In this document: piece after piece, positions 32,932 through 42,744 of the stretch | How the letters are laid out: each line of letters begins with the position of its first letter | Position numbering within the stretch: the first letter of the stretch is position 1 | Assembly: GCA_963732775.1 (NCBI GenBank) | Contig: CAVTAR010000001.1 | Span: 620,001 to 684,000 of the forward strand | From: CAVRQM01 sp963732775 | GTDB taxonomy: Bacteria; Pseudomonadota; Alphaproteobacteria; Acetobacterales; Acetobacteraceae | DNA: 64,000 bases | Direction: 5' to 3' | The notes under the pieces: generated by a model | Database searches by the model: none | Seen by the model: the letters and a program-made list of their open reading frames with translations, nothing else | Told to the model about the DNA's origin: nothing | Made by a program: the position numbers and the translations under genes

Positions 32932-34040
32932 GCCGCGACCCGTCCGTTGGCAACAACGGTTCGCTGGTCCAACACCGCGCCCGCCTCGTCGAAGAACAGC
33001 ACGCGATCGGGGTCGGCGGCGAACCAGACGGGCTGGCCCTCGGCCGGGATGGCGCCGGTGACGCTCGCCACCACCTCGACGCCGGCCGGCGTGCGCAGCA
33101 GCACCACGAGCCGCTCGTGCAGCGGCGTGATCGCGACGATCGTGGCCGGCGCAGCGCCCGGCGGCGACCCGGCGGACACGGAGATCGCCTCCGGCCGCAC
33201 GCCGATGCGGGCCGGACGGCGCGCGAGGTCGGATGCGAGCCGAAAGTGCAGGCCGGCGGCCTCCACGCTCGCCGCGTCGGCATGCTGCGCGCACGCCAGC
33301 AGGTTGATCGGCGGGTCGCCGAACAGCCGCGCCACCTGCACCGTCCGCGGCGCGTCGTACACCTCCTCCGGCGGCCCCTGCTGCACGATCCGCCCGTCGA
33401 GCAGGATCGCCACCCGGTCGCCGAGCGCCATCGCCTCGCGATAGTCCTGGCTGACGTAGATCGTGGCCGCCCGCGCGCGCCGCAGCAGGCGCGGCAGCTC
33501 GAGGCGCATCTCGTAGCGCAGCTTGGCGTCGACGTTGCGCAGCGGGTCGTCGAGCAGCAGCACGCGCGGCGCGCCGACCACCGCCCTGGCCAGGGCAGTG
33601 CGCTGCTTCTGGCCGTTCGACAGCGCCCGCGGCATGTGGTCGAGCACATGGGTGATGCGCAGCAGCGCGGCCACGTCCGCCACCCGGCGCGCCGCCTCGG
33701 CCGCCGGCACGCGGCCGGCCTGCAACGGGCTCGCGATATTTTCGCGCGCGCGCATGTGCGGATACAGCGCGAAGTTCTGGAACGCCATGCCGATGCCGCG
33801 CTTGTCGGGACCGAGGTGGGTGACATCGATGCCGTCGATCAGCACCCGGCAGCGCGCCGCCGGCTCCAGCCCGGCGATGGCGCGCAGCAGCACCGTCTTG
33901 CCGGCGCCCGAGGGGCCGAACAGCACCAGCGTCTCGCCCGCCGCCACGTCGAGGTCGACGCCGCGCAGCACCTCGCGGCGGCCGAACGCGGCGTGCAGGC
34001 CACGCACCGAGAGGCCGCCATCGTGGGGCGCCATGGTCAT
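32928..34040 (-). CDS. Sugar/polyol ABC importer ATPase 1 (MalK/UgpC type, LSNGQ signature)
   Basis: 370 residues with Walker A GPSGAGKTV, FQNFALYPHM, signature LSNGQKQRTALARA, Walker B VLLLDDPLRNVDA, and C-terminal TOBE domain (IGVRPEAISVS). Two deviations: the signature has Asn instead of the second Gly (LSNGQ), Walker B ends LDDP in place of LDEP so the catalytic Glu is Asp, and the switch position reads VSQDY instead of VTHD, lacking the His. These suggest a degenerate ATP site that depends on the partner ATPase. The ATG at 34040 overlaps the permease stop. Confidence 0.88.
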   Translation of the reverse strand: MTMAPHDGGLSVRGLHAAFGRREVLRGVDLDVAAGETLVLFGPSGAGKTVLLRAIAGLEPAARCRVLIDGIDVTHLGPDKRGIGMAFQNFALYPHMRARENIASPLQAGRVPAAEAARRVADVAALLRITHVLDHMPRALSNGQKQRTALARAVVGAPRVLLLDDPLRNVDAKLRYEMRLELPRLLRRARAATIYVSQDYREAMALGDRVAILLDGRIVQQGPPEEVYDAPRTVQVARLFGDPPINLLACAQHADAASVEAAGLHFRLASDLARRPARIGVRPEAISVSAGSPPGAAPATIVAITPLHERLVVLLRTPAGVEVVASVTGAIPAEGQPVWFAADPDRVLFFDEAGAVLDQRTVVANGRVAA

Positions 34041-34894
34041 CCCTTCACCGCGCCGAGGCTGAGGCCCTCGACCAGCCAGCGTTGCGCATACAGCGCCAGG
34101 GCGAGCGTCGGCAGGATCGACAGCACGATGGCCGCCGCCACCTGGCCGTACGGGATGCCGGCCGAGGTGATGAAGGTCAGCGCCCCCACCGTCACCGGCT
34201 GCTTGTCCGACGAGCCCAGGATCAGCGCGAAGACGAAGTTGTTCCAGGCGAAGATGAAGCTCAGCAGCGCCGCCGCCGCGATCCCCGGCCGCGCGAGCGG
34301 GATGGCGATGCGGGTGAAGCCGCGCCACCACGAATGGCCGTCGACGCGGTAGGCGTATTCCACGTCCGGGCTCGCGTCCTCGAAGTAGCCGCGCACGATC
34401 CACAGGATCAGCGGCAGGGTGATCAGCTGGTAGACCCAGATCAGCCCCACGTAGGTGTTCTCCAGCCCGAGGTCCTGGAAGTACAGCGACAGCGGCAGCA
34501 GCACCAGCAGCGGCGGCGCGAAGCGGAACGACAGCAGGGTGAACGCGATGTCCTCCCCGAGCGGGAAGCGGAACCGGGCGAAGGCGTAGGCCGCCGGCAC
34601 GCCGAGGATGAGCGAGATGACGACCGAGACAGTCGCCAACAGGACGGAGTTGCCGAGGTTGAGCAGAAAGTTCACGTCCTGCGTGCCGCTGCCGGTGACG
34701 AGCTTGCCGCTGAACAGCGTGACGTAGTTCTGCAGCGTGGGCGCCGCGAAGGGCTGCGGCGTGGCGCTCAGGATGCTGTCGTTGGTATGGAACGACATCA
34801 GCACGATCCAGGCGATCGGGAACAGGAAGAACACCAGCACCAATGTCAACGCGACGCCGCGCAGCACGCGCGCCAGGGTGTCAGGCGCTCGCAT
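34037..34894 (-). CDS. Sugar/polyol ABC importer permease, MalG-like
   Basis: 285 residues, six membrane segments. The EAA loop near the C terminus reads AYRVDGHSWWRGFTRIAIPLARPGIAAAAL, the contact site for the ATPases. Overlaps the upstream MalF-like gene by 14 bp. N-terminal LVFFLFPIAWIVLMSFHTND is typical for CUT1 family MalG subunits. Confidence 0.92.
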   Translation of the reverse strand: MRAPDTLARVLRGVALTLVLVFFLFPIAWIVLMSFHTNDSILSATPQPFAAPTLQNYVTLFSGKLVTGSGTQDVNFLLNLGNSVLLATVSVVISLILGVPAAYAFARFRFPLGEDIAFTLLSFRFAPPLLVLLPLSLYFQDLGLENTYVGLIWVYQLITLPLILWIVRGYFEDASPDVEYAYRVDGHSWWRGFTRIAIPLARPGIAAAALLSFIFAWNNFVFALILGSSDKQPVTVGALTFITSAGIPYGQVAAAIVLSILPTLALALYAQRWLVEGLSLGAVKG

Positions 34895-35795
34895 GGGTCT
34901 GCCTCCGCAGGCGCTGCATCTGCTTCACGAACACCGTGGACAGGATGTACGTCACCGCCCACAGGATCATCATCAGCGCCGCCGAGCGCGCGACGTTGGT
35001 GTAGGTGAAGAACTCCAGGTACGCCCGCACCTGGAACAGCATCAGGCTGTCGCCCGGCCCGCCCTGCGTCATCGCATAGACGATGTCGAACTGCTGGATG
35101 CTGTCGAGCAGGCGGAACAGCGTCGCCGTGATGAGATAGGGCGTCAGCATCGGCAGGGTGACGCGGAAGAACACGAAATGCCCCGGCACGCCGTCGAGCC
35201 GGGCCGCCTCGAACGGCTGCTGCGGCAGGCTGCGCAGCCCAGCCAGCAGCAGGATCATCATGAACGGCGTGTAGACCCAGACGTCGACCAGCACCACGGT
35301 CAGCATCGCCGTGTGGCTGTCCGAGCCCCAGCGCATCCCGGTGATGCCGAACTGCGCCAGCGCCCAGCTCAGCACGCCGAAATTGGCGTCGGTCATCAGC
35401 TTCCACATCAGTGCGGCCAGCGCCGGCGCGCACATCAGCGGCAGCAGCAGCGCCACCGAGCAGAAATTGTTGAGCCGCGAGCGCTCGCGCAGCAGCATGG
35501 CGATGCCGAGGCCGAGCAGCAGCTCCACGCCGACGGTGGAGGCCGTGTAGATCGCCGACACCCGCACGGTGTTCCAGAAATCGGCGTCGGTCAGGAAGTC
35601 GACGTAGTTCTGGAACCAGATGAAGCCGCTCAGGTACGGCAGGCCGAGGTTGTAGCGCAGCAGGCTGTAGTACGCGGCGGTCACGAACGGCACCAGGATG
35701 CCGACGCACACCAGCAGCGCCGGCAGGCTCAGCAGGTACGGCAGCAGCCGCTGCGAACGAGGCCCGGCGCGGGTCGGAATGGCGAGGTCGCTCAT
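34881..35795 (-). CDS. Sugar/polyol ABC importer permease, MalF-like
   Basis: 304 residues, six membrane segments (first LLPYLLSLPALLVCVGILVPFVTAAYYSLL). EAA loop EAARLDGVPGHFVFFRVTLPMLTPYLI. The ATG at 35795 (MSDLAIPT) begins the typical cytoplasmic N terminus; an in-frame upstream start at 35825 (MRGQPHGAKR) is less likely. A palindromic repeat separates it from the binding-protein gene, which could stabilise the upstream mRNA or attenuate read-through. Confidence 0.92.
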   Translation of the reverse strand: MSDLAIPTRAGPRSQRLLPYLLSLPALLVCVGILVPFVTAAYYSLLRYNLGLPYLSGFIWFQNYVDFLTDADFWNTVRVSAIYTASTVGVELLLGLGIAMLLRERSRLNNFCSVALLLPLMCAPALAALMWKLMTDANFGVLSWALAQFGITGMRWGSDSHTAMLTVVLVDVWVYTPFMMILLLAGLRSLPQQPFEAARLDGVPGHFVFFRVTLPMLTPYLITATLFRLLDSIQQFDIVYAMTQGGPGDSLMLFQVRAYLEFFTYTNVARSAALMMILWAVTYILSTVFVKQMQRLRRQTHASA

Positions 35796-35817
35796 GCGTT
35801 TGGCTCCGTGCGGTTGG

Positions 35818-35892
35818 CCCCTCACCCAACCCTCTCCCGAGGGAGAGGGCCTGCTTCTCCCTCTCCCACCGGGAGAGGGCCGGGGTGAGGGG
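35818..35892. repeat. Palindromic intergenic repeat within the polyol operon
   Basis: Outer arms CCCCTCACCC / GGGTGAGGGG and inner arms CCCTCTCCC / GGGAGAGGG (twice) make a nested hairpin. Same family as 376-408/1554-1622. It lies between the binding protein and permease genes. Confidence 0.75.
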
Positions 35893-35912
35893 CCATCCCT
35901 TCGATCCTAGCC

Positions 35913-37353
35913 CTAGCCCAGCCCGGCCTTCCTCATCTGGCCGTCGATGTTGGCGGCCAGCGCGTCCAGGCCATCGTCGACCGGGACCTCCTTGGCCACC
36001 ATGCGTTGCAGCGCGGCGGCCCAGTCGGTGGTGACGTTGGGGAACAGCTGCTGCGGCGTGAAGTAGATCTGCGCCTTGCCCACCGTCTTGGTGTACTGCT
36101 CGAGGTAGCCCGGATACTGGCCCATGCGGGCCTTGAACTCCGGGTCGTCCCAGATCGCCTGGCGGATCGGGTTCACCATGTCCTTCTTGCGGGCGCCGAA
36201 CATCAGGTGGTCGGTGCCGCAGGCCCACTGCATGAACATCCAGGCCGCGTCCTTCTTCTTGCTGAAGGTGGACATCGCCAGCGACCAGATCCACACGTTC
36301 GCGGTCGGCTCGCTCGCCTCGGGTTGGCGGCGAAGGCGGCGAAGCCGAGGTTGCCGTGCTCCTTCTTGCCGGCGCCGTCCATGAAGTAGCCCAGGATGTC
36401 GGCGTCGAAGATCATGCCCGACTGGCCCGCGCCCAGGTCCTGGCCGACCTGGTACCAGGTGTAGGTCGACCAGTTCTTCGGCCCGCTATCCTGGATCATC
36501 TTCACCCATTGCGCGGTGAACTTCTTCGCCGCCGGGCTGTTCATCGCGGCCTTCAGCTTGCCGCCCTCCTGCGTGAAGTCCTTCGCGCCGTAGTTGGTGT
36601 AGCCGGACAGGAAGCCCGGATGGATGGTCGCCCACGAGCGGCTGCCGCGCACCCCGATGCCATAGGGGCCGCCGGCGTCCTTGGTGATCTTGGCGGCGAT
36701 CTCCATCATGTCCGGCAGGTTCTTCGGCACCTGCACGCCGACCTTGTCGAAGATGCGCTGGTTGTAGCTGACAGGTTGTTGGCCTCGAAGCCCCAGGGCA
36801 TCGCCCATTGCTTGGAGCCCGGGCCGCCCAAGTGCGTCGCCCGGATTGCCCGACCACGCGGTCGAGGCGCGCAGCCCGGGCAGCACGCCTTCCCAGTTGT
36901 AGCGCGGGGGCGGTCTTGGCCGGGTCCTTGAGGTATTCGTTCAGGTCGACGAGCCAGCCGGCCGGGCCGTACGTCCAGGTCTGGTAGGCGCCGGTCATGA
37001 ACGCGTCGTACTCGGTGGAGCCGGACGACAGCGCCGCCGTCACCTTGTCGAAATAGACGTCCTCGGGGAAGATGTCCTAGCTCGACGTCATGCCGGTCGG
37101 CGACTTGAAGTTCTCGATGTCGGCGATCATCGCGTCGGCGTACGGGTGCTTGTTCAGCAGCAGCTTCACCGCCTTGCCCTTCTGCTTCTTCATGTCGAAG
37201 TCGGCGGCCATAGGCGCGGGTCATGCCGGCGTTCAGCAGGCTCGCCCCGGCGGCCGCGCCCACGCCCAGCCTGGCGAGGCCGCGGGCCAGTTCGCGCCGG
37301 CCCACCCGGCCGGCCAGGAAGTTGTCGATCAGGTCTTTCGGCTTCTCGTACAT
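35913..37353 (-). pseudogene. Extracellular solute-binding protein of the polyol importer (five indels and one in-frame stop)
   Basis: Reads as a CUT1-type binding protein of about 480 aa once repaired: MYEKPKDLIDNFLAGRVGRRELARGLARLGVG (possible Tat signal), FDMKKQKGKAVKLLLNKHPYADAMIADIENF, EYDAFMTGAYQTWTYGPAGWLVDLNEYL, GIGVRGSRSWATIHPGFLSGY, WSTYTWYQVGQDLGAGQSGMIFDADILGYF. Indels occur near 37211, 36905, 36825, 36772 and 36319, and TAG replaces an expected TAC at 37078-37080. The ATG at 37353 has AAGGGAG upstream. It lies first in the transport gene order, behind the regulator. Confidence 0.82.
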
Positions 37354-37381
37354 TCCGCTGTCTCCCTTGGTGCGCCGCGCT

Positions 37382-38370
37382 TCATGAGGCAATGATCCGA
37401 CGAGCCGCCGCGCCGTCTGTTCGTCCGTGATGAGCCCGGTGAGCAGACCGCTCCGCAGCACCGCGTCGATGGCCTCGGCCTTGTCCGGGCCGCCCGCGAC
37501 GGCGACGACGTCGCGCCCCGGGTCGTCCCGCGACCCGAGTTCCGACAGCGGCAGCCCGACCACCCGCCCATGCAGGGGCGTGTCGATCAGGCGGCCGCGG
37601 CGGTCGTAGAAATAGCCGAGCGCCTCGGCGACAGCGCCCGCCGCGCGCGCCTGCGCGATGTCGGCGACACTGATGCCGCCCGACTGCGCGAGGAACGCGC
37701 CGCCATCCGCCTCGCCGATGCCGAGCATCAGCAGGCTCGCCTCGCGCGCCAGCGCCAGCGCCTCGGGCACGCCGGTCTGGCGGCGCAGCACCTCGCGGTC
37801 CGCTCCGGTGCGGGCGAACATCGGCACCGGCAGCAGGTGCGCGTCCGCCCCGGTCTTGTCGGCCAGGCGGTCGATCACCTCGAACGGGTGCGCCGGGTGG
37901 CGGCGCGGCAGCCCGCCCAGCAGGCTCACCACCCGCAGCCCCTCGGTCGAAAGGCGCGGCAGGTGGTCGACGGTGGCGGCGAGCGTGCGGCCGTGGCCGA
38001 GGCCGACGACGCCATGCTGGCCGCGCGACAGCGCGTCGCGCAGGAACCCGGCCGCCGCGATGCCGAGCGCCCGCAGCGGCAACGCCTCGTCGAGCAGCGG
38101 CACGATGCGGCAGGAGCGCAGGCCGTGCCTCGCCATCAGCGCGGCCTCGGCGGCGATGCAGCCGCCGATCGGGCCTTCCACGAACACCCGCACCAGGCCC
38201 GCGCGGGTGGCGCGACCGATCAGCCGGTGTGCCTTGGCGCTGGTCACGCCGAGCCGCCCGGCCACCTCGGTCTGGGTCATGCCGCCGGCGTGATAGAGCC
38301 AGGCCGCGCGCGTCGCGAGCCCGACATCCTCCTCCATCGCAATGGCCGCATCCCCCGCCATGGCGTGCAT
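37382..38370 (-). CDS. SorC/DeoR-type sugar-binding transcriptional regulator
   Basis: About 330 residues. N-terminal helix-turn-helix (ATRAAWLYHAGGMTQTEVAGRLGVTSAKAHRLIGRA) and a C-terminal SorC effector-binding domain (GLGHGRTLAATVDHLP, VVSLLGGLPRRH, LMLGIGEADGG, GRVVGLPLSEL, VAVAGGPDKAEAIDAVL). The family includes EryD of erythritol loci and typically senses a phosphorylated sugar. As read, its frame has no stop before the binding-protein ATG; one missing base near 37397 would bring the TGA at 37382-37384 into frame, which I assume here. Start 38370 or 38361 are both possible. Confidence 0.82.
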
Positions 38371-38400
38371 GCAATTTTTTCCCTGGACGTGCAAAATCTT
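38365..38400. promoter_or_regulatory. AT-rich divergent control region between sorC-type regulator and BMP gene
   Basis: A short AT-rich island in GC-rich DNA, with repeated GCAA(T/A)(T/A)T words at 38371-38377 and 38391-38397 and the palindromic TGCATGCA at 38366-38373. Such spacing could be an operator for the regulator; it is only a pattern. Confidence 0.3.
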
Positions 38401-38503
38401 TCACAGCTGCGCCGGCCGGCGTCAAGCCCCGTTTCGCTGGCGCCCGATTTGCCGGACACGGGTTTGCCACTACGTTCGGGGCCGGCATCCAACGGGCCCG
38501 ATC

Positions 38504-39598
38504 ATGAACACCAGGCATCTCGTGCGTTTCGCCCTCGCCGCGGCGCTGGCCGGCCTGGCCGGCGCGGTGCAGGCGGCACCGCCGAAAAGGGTCGTGCTGC
38601 TGATCAACGGCACCACCGGCGACAAGTCGTTCTTCGACAGCGCCGCGCACGGCATGGCGCTGGTGCGCGACAAGTACGGCACTGCGGTGCAGACGCGCGT
38701 GATCGAGATGTCCTACGACCAGAGCAAGTGGCAGCCCACGATGGAGGACATCGCCGGCCAGCACTGGGACCTCATCATCACCGGCACGTACCAGATGCCC
38801 GACATCGTGACGCAGGTGGCGCCGGAGCACCCGGACGAGAAGTTCGTCCTGTACGACAGCGACGTCGACTACTCGAAGGGCGAGTTCAAGAACGTCTACT
38901 CGATCACCTACAAGCAGAACGAGGCGAGCTACCTCGCCGGGCTGATGGCCGAGGGCATGGTCAAGGCCCAAGCCGGGGCGGGCGGCCAGCAGGGCACGGC
39001 ACTCGGCTTCCTGGGCGGCATCGACGACCCGGTCATCAACGACTTCCTGGTGGGCTACGTGGCCGGCGCCCGCGCGGTCGATCCGGCGGCGAAGGTCGCC
39101 GTCTCCTACATCGGCTCGTTCAGCGACGCGGCGAAGGGCAAGGAACTGGCGCTCGCGCAGTACCGCACCGGGGTCGCGATCGGCTTCAACGTCGCGGGCC
39201 AGGCGGGGCTCGGCCAGCTCGCCGCGGCCAAGGACGCGCAGCGGCTGGCGATCGGCGTCGACAGCGACCAGGAGGCGATCTTCCGCGCCACCGACCCGGC
39301 GACGGCGGACCGGGTCGTGACGTCGGTGCTGAAGCGCGTCGACGTCAGCCTGCTGCGCGCGGTGGACATGCTGATGGCCGGCACCCTGCCGATGGGGAAG
39401 GAGGAGGCGCTCGGCTTCAAGGAGGGCGCGGTCGGCCTGGTGGACGACGCGGTCTACGAGCGGCTGGTGCCGGCCGACGTGCGCGCGCGCGTGGCGCAGG
39501 CGCAGGCGGACATCGCCGCCGGCAAGGTCGTCGTGCCGACCTCGTTCGGCCAGCCCACCGGCGCCATCGCGGCGCTGCGCGAGAAGGTGCGGCCGTAG
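38504..39598 (+). CDS. BMP family ABC transporter substrate-binding protein
   Basis: 364 residues with a Sec signal (MNTRHLVRFALAAALAGLAGAVQAAP). BMP family markers: VVLLINGTTGDKSFFDSAAHG, YSITYKQNEASYLAGLMAEG, LGFLGGIDDPVINDFLVGYVAGA and IGVDSDQEAIF. BMP proteins bind purine nucleosides, or in some cases autoinducer/sugar ligands. It begins an importer completed by the ATPase 5 bp downstream and the permeases at 42.7-44.7 kb. No clear ribosome-binding site. Confidence 0.9.
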   Translation: MNTRHLVRFALAAALAGLAGAVQAAPPKRVVLLINGTTGDKSFFDSAAHGMALVRDKYGTAVQTRVIEMSYDQSKWQPTMEDIAGQHWDLIITGTYQMPDIVTQVAPEHPDEKFVLYDSDVDYSKGEFKNVYSITYKQNEASYLAGLMAEGMVKAQAGAGGQQGTALGFLGGIDDPVINDFLVGYVAGARAVDPAAKVAVSYIGSFSDAAKGKELALAQYRTGVAIGFNVAGQAGLGQLAAAKDAQRLAIGVDSDQEAIFRATDPATADRVVTSVLKRVDVSLLRAVDMLMAGTLPMGKEEALGFKEGAVGLVDDAVYERLVPADVRARVAQAQADIAAGKVVVPTSFGQPTGAIAALREKVRP

Positions 39599-39603
39599 CG
39601 CCG

Positions 39604-41118
<1,515 letters not shown>

Positions 41119-41142
41119 GCCGCCCACGTGCCAGGCATCGCG

Positions 41143-42510
41143 TCACCAGCTCGGCCAGGCTCGGCAGTCGAAGTATTCCGGCCGCTGGCCGTCGCGGTTG
41201 GGCACCCGGCCGAGCCGGCAGGATGGGAACGGCCGGTTCGCCGCCGCCGCCGCCGCCGTTGCGGCCACGCTCTGGCCGATCTCGGAGGCGCCCGAGCCGG
41301 GCGGCGTCGGGGAGGCCGGCGGGGCCGCCTGGGCGGTGGGACCCATCGGCGTGGTCCCCGGCCCGGTGATCCCCGGCCCAGTGGTTCCAGGCCCCGTGGG
41401 CGGGTTGGCGGGCGGCGGGTTCACCGGCGGCGGGTTGCCGTTGGTGGTGCCGCCATGCGTCTTGGGGAAGTCGGCGCGGATGTCGACGGTGTCGCTGCGG
41501 ATGTCGGCGTGGATGTCGCGCACAGCCTCGGCATCGTGGACGGCGCTCGCGTGATCGATATGGAGCTGCCGGCGGTCGTCGTGGACCACGGTGCGCTCGG
41601 CCGCGCGGGCCGCCCGCGCCGCGGTCACGGCGGCATGGTCGCCGGCCGTCGCCGCGCGCGCCGCGGCCCGGTCGGCGCGGTCCTGCCCGAGGTCGGCGCC
41701 GGCGGCGGCCGCGGCGGCGCGGGCATGGGCCACGCCCGCCTGTTCGTGCGCCGCGGCGGCGCGGGCGGCGGCCAGGTCGTGCCGCGACTTGGTGGCGGCC
41801 GCGGCGTCGCGCGCCAGCGCGGCGTGCTGCTGCTGCGCTGTCGCGTCCGCGTGCGCGATGGCGGTGCGCAGCGCCGCGGCCTGGCTGGGGTCCGCCTTGA
41901 TCGCCGCGCGGTCGGCCTGGATCGTCGCCCGGGTGGCGTGGACCGCTGCGCGCGCCGCCGCCGTCGCCGCGTCGGCCTGGTGCAGGGCGGCGCGGCCCTG
42001 GCCGACCGCCGCGTGCCCGGCCTGGGCGGCGGCCTCGGCGGTGCGGATTCCGGCGGCGTCGCCGCGCACCGTGGCCCGGTCGGCGGTGATGTCGGCCCGG
42101 TCATGGCCGACCGTGCGCTGCCCGGCCGCGACCGCCTGGCGCGCCGCGCCCACCGCGCGCCGGTCCGCACCCAGCGTGGCCAGCGCGTCGCGCGTCGCCT
42201 CGCGCTGCGCCACGGCGGCTTCGCGCGCGGCGGCGGTGACGGCGGCGGCGACCCCGGCCTCGCCGATGTCGGCGCGCTTGTCGGCGCGGTCGGCGAGCCG
42301 GTCGGTGCGCACCGCGTGCGTCCCGCCATTGCCCCCGCTCGCGTTGCCCGCGGCGCCCTGCCGCGACCCCGAGGCGGTGCCCGGCGCCGCCGCGGCCGGC
42401 GAGCCGACCAGCCGCAGGGCGCCGCGCGGGTCCAGGCCCGGCAGCATCAGGGGCACCACCAGCGCGGTGGTGAGGCACAGTCGTGCAGTGCGTGTTACGC
42501 GGGTCATCAT
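41143..42510 (-). CDS. Ala/Asp/Arg-rich repetitive secreted protein
   Basis: 455 residues. A signal-like N terminus (MMTRVTRTARLCLTTALVVPLMLPGLDP) leads into a 250-residue low-complexity helical stretch of Ala-rich units (GADRRAVGAARQAV, DRADITADRATVRGDA, HDRR...HIDHASAVHD), then a Pro/Gly/Thr linker and a C-terminal segment with two Cys (PFPSCRLGRV...YFDCRAWPSW). No family recognised. The helical part may bind polyanions or form a coiled coil. It lies on the opposite strand, inside an ABC importer gene set. Double ATG at 42505-42510. Confidence 0.6.
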   Translation of the reverse strand: MMTRVTRTARLCLTTALVVPLMLPGLDPRGALRLVGSPAAAAPGTASGSRQGAAGNASGGNGGTHAVRTDRLADRADKRADIGEAGVAAAVTAAAREAAVAQREATRDALATLGADRRAVGAARQAVAAGQRTVGHDRADITADRATVRGDAAGIRTAEAAAQAGHAAVGQGRAALHQADAATAAARAAVHATRATIQADRAAIKADPSQAAALRTAIAHADATAQQQHAALARDAAAATKSRHDLAAARAAAAHEQAGVAHARAAAAAAGADLGQDRADRAAARAATAGDHAAVTAARAARAAERTVVHDDRRQLHIDHASAVHDAEAVRDIHADIRSDTVDIRADFPKTHGGTTNGNPPPVNPPPANPPTGPGTTGPGITGPGTTPMGPTAQAAPPASPTPPGSGASEIGQSVAATAAAAAANRPFPSCRLGRVPNRDGQRPEYFDCRAWPSW

Positions 42511-42744
42511 GACCTCAACTCCAGGCAGATTGTTCCAAGTGGTATTTAATCTCGTGAACGTGACGCCGGATCGTGGACCGGGTCGCTGGCGTTCGCAAGT
42601 ATCGAACTGTCGCATGCCGCAAATCGGGCAGCCTCTATGCTTTTTGCGTGACAGCTATACCGTGGTTGACCAAATCTCTATTTTGCCTTGCGGCAATGTT
42701 TCGCAACAGTTTGACCGTTCCGGTCCCGGCGCAAGGCCGCCGGC

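Noticed and set aside
31472..34352. Plus-strand open frames opposite the ABC ATPase genes
   Set aside because: Low-complexity shadow frames; the minus strand carries complete Walker motifs and coupled starts.
31837..37353. Naming the importer glpSTPQV (glycerol)
   Set aside because: Two ATPases and two permeases match the layout, but the binding protein and kinases do not clearly point to glycerol, so only the general type is stated.
42511..42744. Riboswitch or promoter upstream of the nucleoside-type permease gene
   Set aside because: The stretch is AT-richer, but no conserved riboswitch core or well-spaced -35/-10 pair could be identified.
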